This document shows, piece by piece, positions 6,795 to 13,956 of a stretch of DNA of 14,413 bases. The notes under the pieces are model-generated. The model was given only the letters and a program-made list of their open reading frames with translations, had not been told where the DNA came from and made no database searches. The translations under genes were made by a program, and so were the position numbers. Source of the stretch: DASVEE01 sp036399695 (GTDB taxonomy: Bacteria > Acidobacteriota > Thermoanaerobaculia > Gp7-AA8); the NCBI GenBank assembly GCA_036399695.1, contig DASWMP010000313.1, positions 1 to 14,413 of the forward strand. The letters run 5' to 3'. Every line of letters starts with the position of its first letter. Position 1 is the first letter of the stretch.

Positions 6795-8378
6795 ATGCCA
6801 CTCAATCGTCATTCCTTTACCTTGTTGGTACTGCTCGCTGCCGCCGGTGCGGCGTCCGCGCAAAGCCATGAGGACTACTTCGAGGCCGACTTCCATCGCC
6901 ACGGCATCCGGGAGCGGACGCGCTCCGCACCGCCGCCGAGACCCGACGAGACCGGGTCGTGGAAGACGCTCCACGTGCTGATGCCCATCAACCCGGTGCA
7001 CATGGCGCTGATGCACAACGGGAAAGTGCTGGTGATCGCCGGCTCCGGCTCCACGAGGGATCCGGCCAACCTTCATGCCGCCGTCTACGATCCGGTGGCC
7101 CAGAACGTCTCGACGATTTCCCTCGAGTACGACATGTTCTGCAACGGCATGGTGATCCTGCCCGACGGCCGGCCGTTCGTCATGGGCGGAACGGAGAAGT
7201 ACTCGCCGCCGATGTGGCGCGGCCTGCCCGAGACCTCGGCGTTCTCGCCGTCGTCCGGAACCTTCACCCGGACGGCGACCATGACCGGCGGCCGCTGGTA
7301 CCCGACCGGTACGCTGCTGAGCGACGGCACCGTCATGGTCATCTCCGGGCTCACCGACAGCCAGAGCGCCGAACAGGGAACGGGTCTGGGAAAGGTGTTC
7401 AACGAAAAGGTTCAGATCTACGACCCCAGGACGGATCGCTGGACCGAGGCCTGCGACACCTGCGACGCTTTTCCGAAGATGAAGACGCTCTATCCGCGTC
7501 AGACGCTGCTGCCGACCGGCCAGGTGTTCGTTTCCGGCGCGGAGCCGAGGTCGTGGTTCTTCGATCCGAAGACGTTCAAGTGGCATGAGGGGCCGAAGAC
7601 GAACTACGGTCTTCCGCGCAACTACGGGACGTCCGTCCTCCTTCCGCTGACGCCCGCGAATGAGTTCACACCGACGGTGATGATCCTCGGCGGCGGCCCC
7701 GATAAAAGCATCATCACCAACAAGACCGAGACCATCAACCTCGCGCTCGCGCAACCGAAGTGGACGGAGGGACCGCCGATGCTCGCGCCTCGCATGGATC
7801 TGAACGCGACGATCCTTCCGAACGGGCAGGTGCTGGTCTCAGGTGGCTCCTCCATCGGCGAGCAGGATGACAAGGCTGTGCTGCAGTCGGAGATCTACGA
7901 CCCGGTGGCGAAGACGCTGACGCCCGCGGCGTCGATGGAGTACCCGCGTCTGTATCACTCCAACACCCTGCTCCTGCCGGATGGCACCGTCCTCGCCGCC
8001 GGCAGCAATCCTGTTTTCCCTGAATTCGAGCCGCACATGGAGGTCTATTCGCCGGCCTACCTGTTCAACAGCGACGGCTCTCCCGCCACCCGTCCGGTCA
8101 TCACCTCCGTGACCGGCCTGGCGTACGGAATCTCCTTTCCGATCACCACACCCGATGCGGCCTCGATCGCGTCGGTCGTGCTCATCCGTCCCGGCGCGCC
8201 GACGCACGCCTTTGACATGGAGCAGAGGATGGTCGGACTCGAATTCACCGTTGACGGTGGTGTGCTGAACGCCGCCGCGCCGAAGAACGGCAAGCTCGCG
8301 CCGCCCGGATACTACCTGCTGTTCATCGTGAACAAGGCCGGTGTGCCGTCGGTCGCCCGGTTCGTTCTGCTGAAGTGA
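6795..8378 (+). CDS. Secreted copper radical oxidase (galactose/glyoxal oxidase-like, kelch + DUF1929)
   Basis: A 527-residue exported enzyme. The ATG at 6795 follows AGGGGGG (6781-6787) by seven bases and starts a signal peptide (MPLNRHSFTLLVLLAAAGAA, cleavage near ASA before QSHED). The frame opens upstream at 6711 without a ribosome site. The body is a seven-bladed kelch-type propeller with repeated LPDG/LSDG/LPTG turns followed by GG or SG, and the last ~100 residues are the DUF1929 beta-sandwich of galactose oxidases. The metal and radical residues are visible: Cys116 in DMFCNG and Tyr169 in RWYPTG (the expected Cys-Tyr thioether pair), Tyr387-His388 in RLYHSN, and His471 in APTHAFD. This predicts a family AA5-like enzyme oxidising an alcohol or aldehyde with O2 to give H2O2. 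The substrate cannot be told. It is a single-gene unit that ends at a hairpin. Confidence 0.92.
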   Translation: MPLNRHSFTLLVLLAAAGAASAQSHEDYFEADFHRHGIRERTRSAPPPRPDETGSWKTLHVLMPINPVHMALMHNGKVLVIAGSGSTRDPANLHAAVYDPVAQNVSTISLEYDMFCNGMVILPDGRPFVMGGTEKYSPPMWRGLPETSAFSPSSGTFTRTATMTGGRWYPTGTLLSDGTVMVISGLTDSQSAEQGTGLGKVFNEKVQIYDPRTDRWTEACDTCDAFPKMKTLYPRQTLLPTGQVFVSGAEPRSWFFDPKTFKWHEGPKTNYGLPRNYGTSVLLPLTPANEFTPTVMILGGGPDKSIITNKTETINLALAQPKWTEGPPMLAPRMDLNATILPNGQVLVSGGSSIGEQDDKAVLQSEIYDPVAKTLTPAASMEYPRLYHSNTLLLPDGTVLAAGSNPVFPEFEPHMEVYSPAYLFNSDGSPATRPVITSVTGLAYGISFPITTPDAASIASVVLIRPGAPTHAFDMEQRMVGLEFTVDGGVLNAAAPKNGKLAPPGYYLLFIVNKAGVPSVARFVLLK

Positions 8379-8388
8379 GGACCGCAAA

Positions 8389-8425
8389 CTTGTGGCGCAG
8401 ACGCCGCTCGCGCCTGCGCCACAAG
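8389..8425. terminator. 12-bp hairpin between convergent genes
   Basis: CTTGTGGCGCAG (8389-8400), a 13-base loop, and CTGCGCCACAAG (8414-8425) form a perfect stem. It sits 10 bases after the oxidase stop and 9 bases after the stop of the opposing VCBS pseudogene, so it probably ends both transcripts. No long T-run is present. Confidence 0.6.
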
Positions 8426-8439
8426 CGGGCACCTTTAGG

Positions 8440-8888
8440 GGAAGCAGTTTCCTTCGTCGCCGGCGTCCTGAGCCCAGGTCGAGTACAAGCTGAAGCCCGT
8501 TCCCTGCGAGGTCCTTCCGTACCAGCGGACCGAGGAGAGGTCGGGAGTGGCGCTGAGGCTGGTCATGCCGAGCGGGCGGCCGTACAGCAGGTCGAGCCGC
8601 CCGTCGCCCGTGGTGTCGCCGAGCCGGAACAGATCGCCGGCGTCGCCGGCGCACTGTGGTCGAGTCGAGAGCTCGCCCGTACACGAGATCGGCGCGTCCG
8701 TCGTTGTTCACATCGGCCAGGCGGAAGATGTCGCCCGCGTCGCCGGCGTCGGCGATCCATTCGGTGTAATTGCCGAAGCCGCTGCCGTTCGAGAGCCGGA
8801 CGACCCAGGTCACCTGCGTCGAGGAGTTGATGCGGCCATAGACGAGGTCCGCGCGGCCGTCGTCGTTGACGTCGCCGGTGAGGAAGCC
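8440..8888 (-). repeat. VCBS/FG-GAP tandem repeat region
   Basis: Coding repeats in the broken gene share the pattern DAGDxGDxFRLxDxxxDGRxDLxYGR. Three D-x-N/T-x-D-G copies begin near 8876, 8717 and 8620. The spacing of the first two is about 159 nt (53 residues) and that of the last two about 97 nt, which fits a deletion between units. Such repeats fold as blades of an integrin-like propeller. Confidence 0.7.
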
Positions 8889-9418
8889 AGTTGCATGCCG
8901 TCGACCGCAGGCGTCACGCGGCCTGACAGCTCTTCGAGCAGCGATCCGACGAGCACCGGCGGTGTTTCGCGCGAGCCAAAGTACGGCGCGACGTCGCGCA
9001 GTTGCAGTCCGGCGCCTTTCGCGAGCGCCGTCCTCACGATCTCGCTGGCGACGCGAACCGAGCCGTCGCCGGCGAGGACCTGGACGCCATGCTCGCCGCC
9101 CACCGGCTGCAACGTGAGCGGCTCCAGAAACGTCAGGATCCGCACACCGGCCGAGAGCGGCCCGATGTGAGTCGGATCGACCGAGCTGGCAACGATCTGG
9201 ACCCTCTCCGGAGCCGTGCCCTTGAGTGTCTGCTCGACCGCCACCGTCATCAGGTACTTGCCGCCCCCGGCAGGCCTGGTCTCCGTGACGCGGCCGATCA
9301 CGATCGCCTCGGCGCGCCCCATGAGCTGCCCGAGCGGAATGAGCCCCTGATCCGCGTGCAACGGGGCGGTAATGAGTAGCGCGAGAGCCGCGCCGGCCAA
9401 CCACTTCGTTCTCTTCAT
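8810..9418 (-). CDS. N-terminal reading frame of the VCBS-repeat protein
   Basis: This is the longest uninterrupted frame of the broken gene, as an automatic caller would report it (202 codons). The start is firm: GGAGG at 9424-9428 is five bases upstream of the ATG, and the protein opens with a signal peptide (MKRTKWLAGAALALLITAP, cleavage near LHA before DQGL). Residues 25-176 are an unrecognised domain with AEAIVIGRVTE and VEQTLKGTAPERVQIV, probably beta-rich. The last ~26 residues (ASSPATSTTTAARTSS onwards) are an out-of-frame reading of the repeat region and are not natural. The true product should continue into the VCBS repeats. Confidence 0.6.
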   Translation of the reverse strand: MKRTKWLAGAALALLITAPLHADQGLIPLGQLMGRAEAIVIGRVTETRPAGGGKYLMTVAVEQTLKGTAPERVQIVASSVDPTHIGPLSAGVRILTFLEPLTLQPVGGEHGVQVLAGDGSVRVASEIVRTALAKGAGLQLRDVAPYFGSRETPPVLVGSLLEELSGRVTPAVDGMQLASSPATSTTTAARTSSMAASTPRRR

Positions 9419-9569
9419 TACTTCCTCCTTGAACCGATTGCGAGGAATCTAAGAGTTCGGGCGGTGCCGGTAGTGACGGGCTGGTCCCGGTTTGGTAACC
9501 CGCAAGGGATCGCTGGTTACGGCGAGGCGCCGGTCCTGCTGCTAATCTCCCGGGAGGAGATGACAGCAC

Positions 9570-10412
9570 ATGCCCAGGCGCGGGTCGGACATCGATGCGG
9601 AGATAAACGCCCTCTTTCAACTTTCGCTCGACGAGTTCACCGCGGCTCGTAATGCACTCGCGAAGCAGTTGAAGAACGAAGGGCGCACGCTTGAGGCGGA
9701 GCGGGTGAAAGCGCTCGTTAAACCGCCCTCGACGGCGTGGGCGGTGAATCAGCTCTACTGGCAGGAGCCGAAGGCGATCGAGCGGCTGCTCACTCTGGGC
9801 GAGCGTGTCCGCAAGGCACAGACCGGCCAGGTGAAGAACGCCGATCTGCGCGCGCTCATGGACGAGAAGAAGCAGATGACGGCGTCATTGCTGACGCAAG
9901 CCTCTGCGGTTCTGGAGGAGGCCGGACATGCCGCGTCGGCCGATGCGATGCGTCGCGTGTCGGCCACGCTGGAATCGCTGGCAGCGTGGGGCCACGAGGA
10001 GGGCGTCCCCAGGGCCGGCCGTCTGACCGCCGATCTCGATCCGCCGGGATTCGACACGCTGGCCGCGCTGATGGGTGGAAAAGATCTCGAGGCGTCGAAG
10101 GTGCTGCTCTTCCGCGCCCGGAAACCGGCCGAAGATCCCGCAGCGGCGCGCGCCCGCCTGCGCGAAGCGGTGCAGGCCGCGGCAACGGCGCTGCGCGAGG
10201 CCCATCGCGATGCCGAGCGCGCGGAATCGGCGCTCGCGAAAGCCAACGCCCGCGTCGCGGCAGTGGAAAAGCAGAAGCAGGAGATCGAGACGCGCCACGC
10301 CGAAGCGAAAGAAGCCGCGCGGCTGGCCTCGAGCGAAGCAAAAAAGGCCGCGCAAGCAGTCGCCGACGCCGAACGGTCGCTGGCGAAAGCGAAGGAACCA
10401 CTCGAACGATAG
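9570..10412 (+). CDS. Coiled-coil protein of unknown function
   Basis: A 280-residue soluble protein without signal peptide or membrane helix. The ATG at 9570 follows GGGAGGAG (9552-9559) by ten bases; an ATG at 9560 is in another frame. Residues 1-75 contain SLDEFTAARNALAKQLK and KPPSTAWAVNQLYWQEP (51-66), a pattern I associate with hypothetical proteins in Actinobacteria and other high-GC bacteria. Residues about 185-280 are Ala/Glu/Lys/Arg-rich with heptad character, ending in repeated AEAKEA and ADAERSLAKAKE, a long coiled coil. It is a single-gene unit divergent from the VCBS gene and followed by the inverted-repeat element. A structural or DNA/envelope-associated role is possible but not shown. 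Confidence 0.82.
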   Translation: MPRRGSDIDAEINALFQLSLDEFTAARNALAKQLKNEGRTLEAERVKALVKPPSTAWAVNQLYWQEPKAIERLLTLGERVRKAQTGQVKNADLRALMDEKKQMTASLLTQASAVLEEAGHAASADAMRRVSATLESLAAWGHEEGVPRAGRLTADLDPPGFDTLAALMGGKDLEASKVLLFRARKPAEDPAAARARLREAVQAAATALREAHRDAERAESALAKANARVAAVEKQKQEIETRHAEAKEAARLASSEAKKAAQAVADAERSLAKAKEPLER

Positions 10413-10785
10413 GCTCCCCCCCTCCACCGTAGCGCGGAGGAAAGGTGGCCGTTTTCGCACGGCCCACGGCGTAGTTTGGAGTGCGGCAGCGACGCCTCAC
10501 CAGTTGCCGCTTTCCTACAGCCGCAGCGTCGAGCTGCGGCGCGCAAGGCGTGCCAACAGGGTGGCAGCTCGACGCTGGCACTGTGAGAAAGCGGCAACTG
10601 ATGAAGCGTCGCTGCCGCACTCCAAACTACGCCGTGGGCCGTGCGAAAGGCGGGGTGTCGTTCTCCGCCGACGCTTTCGGCGCGACCGCCCTCACTCCTT
10701 GCGACTCCGGTGAAATCACGATCGACTCGCCACCAGGTCCGTCAAGCCGCGGCTGATCGCCCGCCGGCACGCTCGACCACAACGG
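10413..10785. other. Convergent intergenic region dominated by inverted repeat
   Basis: A 373-base gap between the coiled-coil gene and the RidA-family gene, which converge on it. More than half (10453-10648) is a near-perfect palindrome. The remaining ~140 bases before the RidA stop show no gene or RNA that I recognise. Open frames crossing it are translations of the repeat. The palindrome itself could end transcription from both sides. Confidence 0.6.
10453..10648. repeat. 196-nt near-perfect palindrome with inverted-repeat element, copy 2
   Basis: Positions 10453-10495 pair perfectly with 10606-10648 (43 bp). Pairing then continues inward with a few mismatches to about 10537/10564, leaving a ~26-nt tip. 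The inner part (10473-10628) is the same element as at 6383-6542: arm identities are 38/42 and 40/42. The outer 20 bp (CGCACGGCCCACGGC and its complement) have no counterpart around copy 1 yet pair perfectly here. It contains no credible gene. It could be a mobile non-autonomous element or a large terminator-like hairpin. Confidence 0.85.
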
Positions 10786-11268
10786 TCAGCCCTCCTCGAT
10801 CTCGGCGAGCATCTCGATTTCGACGCATGCGCCGAACGGAAGCTGCGCGGCGCACATGGCGGTCCGCGCGTGCCTCCCACGTTCTCCGAAGAGCTGTACG
10901 AACACTTCCGAGGCGCCGTTCGCAATGACGTGCGGCTCCTGAAAATGGGCCGTGCCGTTGACGAGCACGAGGAGGCGCACGATCTGTTTCACGCGGCTCA
11001 GATCTCCGGCCGCCGCGCGGAGCGTGGCGAGGAGCTCGATGGCCACGCCGCGCGCGGCCTCCTGTCCTTCCGGCACCGTGAGATCCCGTCCGAGTTTGCC
11101 GCTCCACACCGCGCCGTCTTTCTTGGCGAGACGGCCGGAGATCGACACGAGGTTGCCGGTGCGTACATAGGGCGCAAAGACGGGCGTATAGCCGGCAACG
11201 ATCGCCGGCAGCACGTCCGGCAGCACGATATTCAAAGCGGACAGCCGTTCGTCGATGCTCGTCATCAT
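10786..11268 (-). CDS. RidA/YjgF/YER057c/UK114-family protein
   Basis: A 160-residue cytoplasmic protein of the RidA superfamily, in the longer (~150-residue) subgroup. RidA proteins hydrolyse reactive enamine/imine intermediates released by PLP enzymes, giving ketoacid and ammonia. Family features are VRTGNLVSISGRL in the N-terminal half and ARTAMCAAQLPFGACVEIE near the C-terminus. The Arg in ARTAM matches the substrate-binding Arg of active RidA and the Glu of VEIE the conserved acid, so catalysis is plausible. The start overlaps the stop of the upstream PLP enzyme in the four bases ATGA (11268-11265), with GGAG six bases before it inside that gene; an adjacent ATG at 11265 is the alternative. 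The overlap indicates translational coupling and a shared pathway. Confidence 0.92.
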   Translation of the reverse strand: MMTSIDERLSALNIVLPDVLPAIVAGYTPVFAPYVRTGNLVSISGRLAKKDGAVWSGKLGRDLTVPEGQEAARGVAIELLATLRAAAGDLSRVKQIVRLLVLVNGTAHFQEPHVIANGASEVFVQLFGERGRHARTAMCAAQLPFGACVEIEMLAEIEEG

Positions 11269-12419
11269 GCGATGCTCCGGTGAAGCTCGTCCACGAGCAG
11301 CCCGATCTGCTCGGCCGAATTGAACAGGTGCGGCGCGACACGAATCTTTCCCTGCCGCAGGCTGGTGATGAAATTTGCCGCGCGCAACCGGTGGTGGAGG
11401 GCGGCGGTGGCCTCGGGCGAACCGGCAGTGAACGAGCCGAACGCCGCGCGCTGGCCGTGGCTGAGCGGACTGGCCGGAGCACAATGAGGCGGCAGCCGGT
11501 GGAACAGTGTGTCGATGAGGTCGAGACCGTGGCGCAGCACCCTCTCCGGACCCATTCGCACGACGAGATCGACCGACGCGCCGAACGCGGCCAGGTTCAG
11601 ATTCAACTGCATCGCCGATTCCGCGGCATCCCATCGCTTCGCGTCGCGGGATGGCTTCGGACCGTCGAACCGCAGAGACGCGAAATCGCTCGCGTCTTGC
11701 GCCGTCCAATAGAACGGTCCGGGCAGCAGTTCGTCGAGGCGTGCGTCGCTGACCCACAGGAAGCCGGTGCCGTACGGACCGAGCAACCACTTGTAGCCGG
11801 CGGACACCAGCACGTCGGCGCCCAGCTCACGCACGTCGATCGGAACCGCGCCGCACGACTGACTGGCATCCAGCACGAACCACGCTCCTGATGCACGGCA
11901 TGCCGCGGCGATGCGCGGCGCGTCCAGGAGCGCGCCGGTATCGAACCGCGCGTGACTCAGCGAAACGACGCGCGTCCGTGAGGTGATTGCGCCGATGACG
12001 TCGTCGGCTGCGATCAGGCCGTCGCGCGGCGCGACGACCGTCAACTGCGCGCCGGCACGCTCTTCCATCGGCTTCCACACCGCGTGATGGAGCGGGAAGT
12101 CGCCGCCGCCGATGACGATTGCGTCACCGCGGCGCCAGTCGATGTGATGGGCGATGGCCTGCATCCCGGTGCTCGCCCCGGTCGTCAGCGCCACTTCATG
12201 CGCGCTGCCGCCGATCAGTGTCGCGATCGAGGAGCGCAGCGCGTTCGGCACGTCGAAGAAGTTCTCGTCGTCGAGGTGGTGCGGAAACCTGTTCGCCTCG
12301 ACCGCGGATTCGGCTGCCGCCGCGGCTACGCGTGGCATCACCGCGTGAGCGGCAATGTCGAGGTACACCGCGTCGTCGATCGGAAACCATTCGGCCGACC
12401 AGTCGTTTCGTTCGTTCAT
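11265..12419 (-). CDS. Class V aminotransferase / cysteine desulfurase-like PLP enzyme
   Basis: A 384-residue fold-type I PLP enzyme of aminotransferase class V (isopenicillin-N-epimerase/SufS-like group). Visible features are TTGASTGMQAIAHH (phosphate-binding turn), SLSHARFDTG, DASQSCGAVPIDV with Asp184 for the pyridine nitrogen and Gln187, and SAGYKWLLGPYGTGF with Lys210 as the PLP Schiff-base lysine. I see no SufS-type catalytic cysteine loop, so an aminotransferase, epimerase or lyase reaction is more likely than cysteine desulfuration; the substrate is unknown. The ATG at 12419 begins just before the usual FPIDDAVYLD start of the family. A GTG at 12470 would add 17 residues but runs into the lysR promoter, and neither start has a clear ribosome site. 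Coupled to the RidA-family gene and divergent from lysR. Confidence 0.88.
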   Translation of the reverse strand: MNERNDWSAEWFPIDDAVYLDIAAHAVMPRVAAAAAESAVEANRFPHHLDDENFFDVPNALRSSIATLIGGSAHEVALTTGASTGMQAIAHHIDWRRGDAIVIGGGDFPLHHAVWKPMEERAGAQLTVVAPRDGLIAADDVIGAITSRTRVVSLSHARFDTGALLDAPRIAAACRASGAWFVLDASQSCGAVPIDVRELGADVLVSAGYKWLLGPYGTGFLWVSDARLDELLPGPFYWTAQDASDFASLRFDGPKPSRDAKRWDAAESAMQLNLNLAAFGASVDLVVRMGPERVLRHGLDLIDTLFHRLPPHCAPASPLSHGQRAAFGSFTAGSPEATAALHHRLRAANFITSLRQGKIRVAPHLFNSAEQIGLLVDELHRSIA

Positions 12420-12475
12420 GGTGGCGCCAGTCTGCGTCGCCGCCTGCGAGCTGTCCAATAGATCGTTCACATCGC

Positions 12476-12481
12476 TATAAT
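12476..12481 (+). promoter_or_regulatory. -10 box of the lysR promoter
   Basis: A perfect TATAAT lies 16 bases before the lysR start. The best -35 candidate, TGTCCA at 12452-12457, is poor, with 18-bp spacing. Transcription would begin near 12488, giving a leader of about ten bases without a ribosome site. A CATTTC/GAAATG dyad (12485-12490 and 12501-12506) brackets the start codon and could be an autoregulatory LysR-type site. Both readings are inference. Confidence 0.45.
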
Positions 12482-12497
12482 CTTCATTTCAGATCAT

Positions 12498-13382
12498 ATG
12501 GAAATGCGTCAGTTGCAGATGTTCGTCACGCTCGCCGAGGAGCTGAACTTCACGCGCACGGCCGAGCGGCTCAACACCGTGCAGTCGAACGTCACGTCGC
12601 ACGTTCGCCACCTCGAAGAGGAGCTCGGTGTGCGGCTGTTCGACCGTTACCCGCGACGACTGGTGATGACGGTCGCCGGGACGCAGTTTCTCCCGTACGC
12701 GCAGCGGGTGCTGGCCACGGTGGAGGAAGCCCGGCGAACGATACGATTCGGCGACGAACCGGCCGGCCCGCTTCGCATCGGCGCGCCGGAGAGCGTCGTC
12801 ACGTACCGCCTGCCGCGCGCGCTGCGGCGTTTTCGCCAGGCTCACCCGCACGTCCTGTTGATGCTGCGCCCCTATGTGGATTGGCCGCTCGCCCGGCCGC
12901 TGCAGAACGGCGAGTTCGATCTCGCCATCCGTATCGCCGATACGGTCGGCGAGAAGACGCTCGGCTCGCGCCGCATCGGCGCGGAGCGCATCCTGCTCGT
13001 CGCGGCGCCGGAGCACCCGCTCGTTGAACGCGCCACGGTCCGTCCGAAAGACCTCTCCGGACAATACCTTCTGCTTACAGAGGAGGGTTGCGCCTATCGG
13101 AAGAAGTTCGAGCGCATCCTCCATGCGCGTAGCGTCAGGCCACAGGGCGTGGGCGAGCTCGCCAGCATCGAGGCCATCAAGCAATGCGCGACCCTCGGTA
13201 TGGGGATCGCCCTCCTCCCCGAGGTCGCCGTCGCACGGGAGATTCGCAGTGGAGCACTGCGCGTCCTTCCCTGGCGCGGTCCCGACGTCAGCATGTCGAC
13301 GCACGTCGTCTGGCACAAGGACCGTTCGATGACGCCCGCCATGCGAGGCTTTCTCGACGCGCTCGACGACACCGTCGCGTGA
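12498..13382 (+). CDS. LysR-family transcriptional regulator
   Basis: A 294-residue LysR-type regulator of typical length. Residues 1-60 are the winged helix-turn-helix (MEMRQLQMFVTLAEELNF, TAERLNTVQSNVTSHVRHLE, LGVRLFDR), the standard signature. Residues about 90-290 form the periplasmic-binding-like effector domain, opening with GPLRIGAPESVVTYRLP. The start at 12498 lacks a ribosome site, but the family nearly always begins three to five residues before the RQL motif, which supports it. It is divergent from the PLP enzyme with only 78 bp between them, the classic arrangement for a LysR protein controlling its neighbour. The effector is unknown and may be a substrate or product of the PLP enzyme. 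Confidence 0.95.
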   Translation: MEMRQLQMFVTLAEELNFTRTAERLNTVQSNVTSHVRHLEEELGVRLFDRYPRRLVMTVAGTQFLPYAQRVLATVEEARRTIRFGDEPAGPLRIGAPESVVTYRLPRALRRFRQAHPHVLLMLRPYVDWPLARPLQNGEFDLAIRIADTVGEKTLGSRRIGAERILLVAAPEHPLVERATVRPKDLSGQYLLLTEEGCAYRKKFERILHARSVRPQGVGELASIEAIKQCATLGMGIALLPEVAVAREIRSGALRVLPWRGPDVSMSTHVVWHKDRSMTPAMRGFLDALDDTVA

Positions 13383-13437
13383 CGGCGTACGGACCGGCGC
13401 TGCGTCAACCCTGAAGTCCGCTTCGCGCATGGAACAT

Positions 13438-13464
13438 GGCCGACGCATCGACGATGCGCCGGCC
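13438..13464. terminator. Hairpin between convergent lysR and small gene
   Basis: GGCCG-A-CGCATC (13438-13449), loop GAC, GATGCG-C-CGGCC (13453-13464): eleven pairs with one internal mismatch. It lies between the convergent stops at 13382 and 13483 and could serve both directions. No T-run follows. Confidence 0.45.
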
Positions 13465-13482
13465 GAGCTCGTCGCGGTTCGA

Positions 13483-13800
13483 TCAGCAGGGATTCGACGT
13501 GTCGCCCAGATAGTTGACCCGCCGCCAGCCGCCGTTCGGGCAGCCGCAACTGCGGTAGTACTCGTAGTGGTAGCCGTACGTCACGCACGAATACACCAGG
13601 ACCTCTTTCCACGCGCCGCACTGCGCGCCGTCGGGGGTCTCGTTGTGGTCGCAGTCTTCGCGATGGGTGCCGATGACGTTGAAGCTGGAGTCGTAGTAGG
13701 TCGTGTAGTAATCGCCGTCGCCGGTGGCTGAGGCGGGACCGGCGACGAACAGGAGGGTGAGGGCGGCAGCGGCGAAAAGCATCCGATTGAGATAGCGCAT
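13483..13800 (-). CDS. Small exported six-cysteine protein
   Basis: A 105-residue protein with a signal peptide (MRYLNRMLFAAAALTLLFVAG, cleavage near ASA before TGDG). AGGAAG precedes the ATG at 13800 by eight bases. The ~80-residue mature part is rich in Tyr and Gly and carries six cysteines (50, 61, 72, 85, 87, 105), an even number that suggests three disulfides outside the cytoplasm. It resembles the small secreted DUF6289-type proteins (YYTTYYDSSFNVIG near the N-terminus, terminal Cys), but I hold that assignment loosely. A -10-like TATACT lies upstream at 13828-13833. Function unknown. Confidence 0.82.
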   Translation of the reverse strand: MRYLNRMLFAAAALTLLFVAGPASATGDGDYYTTYYDSSFNVIGTHREDCDHNETPDGAQCGAWKEVLVYSCVTYGYHYEYYRSCGCPNGGWRRVNYLGDTSNPC

Positions 13801-13827
13801 CGTTTTGTCTTCCTTTCGACCGAACTA

Positions 13828-13833
13828 AGTATA
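13828..13833 (-). promoter_or_regulatory. -10-like box upstream of the small exported protein
   Basis: Reading leftward, TATACT lies 27 bases before the ATG at 13800, leaving room for a ~20-base leader that contains the AGGAAG ribosome site. No good -35 hexamer is seen 17 bp upstream, so the promoter is only partly supported. Confidence 0.35.
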
Positions 13834-13956
13834 GGCGTCCCTAACTGGCGGACCGACAGCCGAAGCGAAAGAAATCGCTCCTGGACGGTAGACGACCGGC
13901 GCGCGATCGGCGTGAGATGCCGCGCTTCCGCTCCATGCAAGTGGACGGGCGCTGCG

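Larger units (their letters stand above)
8435..9418 (-). pseudogene. Exported VCBS/FG-GAP repeat protein, broken by two frameshifts
   Basis: Read as one gene this is a signal peptide protein with C-terminal VCBS/FG-GAP beta-propeller repeats, interrupted twice. Residues 1-176 are read from 9418 to 8891. At about 8891 the frame moves by one base (consistent with a lost A in CAA-CTGGC), and 79 codons to 8655 read TGFLTGDVNDDGRADLVYG and ADVNNDGRADLVYGRALDSTT. At 8654 it shifts back to the first frame, reading CAGDAGDLFRLGDTTGDG to a TAA at 8435-8437. The repeat unit is about 53 residues in the intact case but only about 32 across the second break, so roughly 20 residues of repeat seem to be missing there. 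The D-x-N-x-D-G-x-x-D calcium-loop motif is intact in two units. Either a real decayed gene or an assembly error in repetitive DNA. Confidence 0.75.

Noticed and set aside
7839..9620. 593-codon minus-strand open frame
   Set aside because: Only about 79 codons (8891-8655) are real VCBS coding sequence; the rest is antisense to the oxidase or out of frame.
10481..10756. Short open frames through the inverted repeats, e.g. 10481-10756 and 6208-6597
   Set aside because: They translate the palindromic element on either strand (RQRR..SCRF and KAAT.EASLPHSKLRR strings), have no ribosome sites and recur simply because the DNA repeats.
12420..12470. GTG start at 12470 for the PLP enzyme
   Set aside because: The extra residues look unlike the family N-terminus, there is no ribosome site, and the extension ends next to the lysR -10 box.
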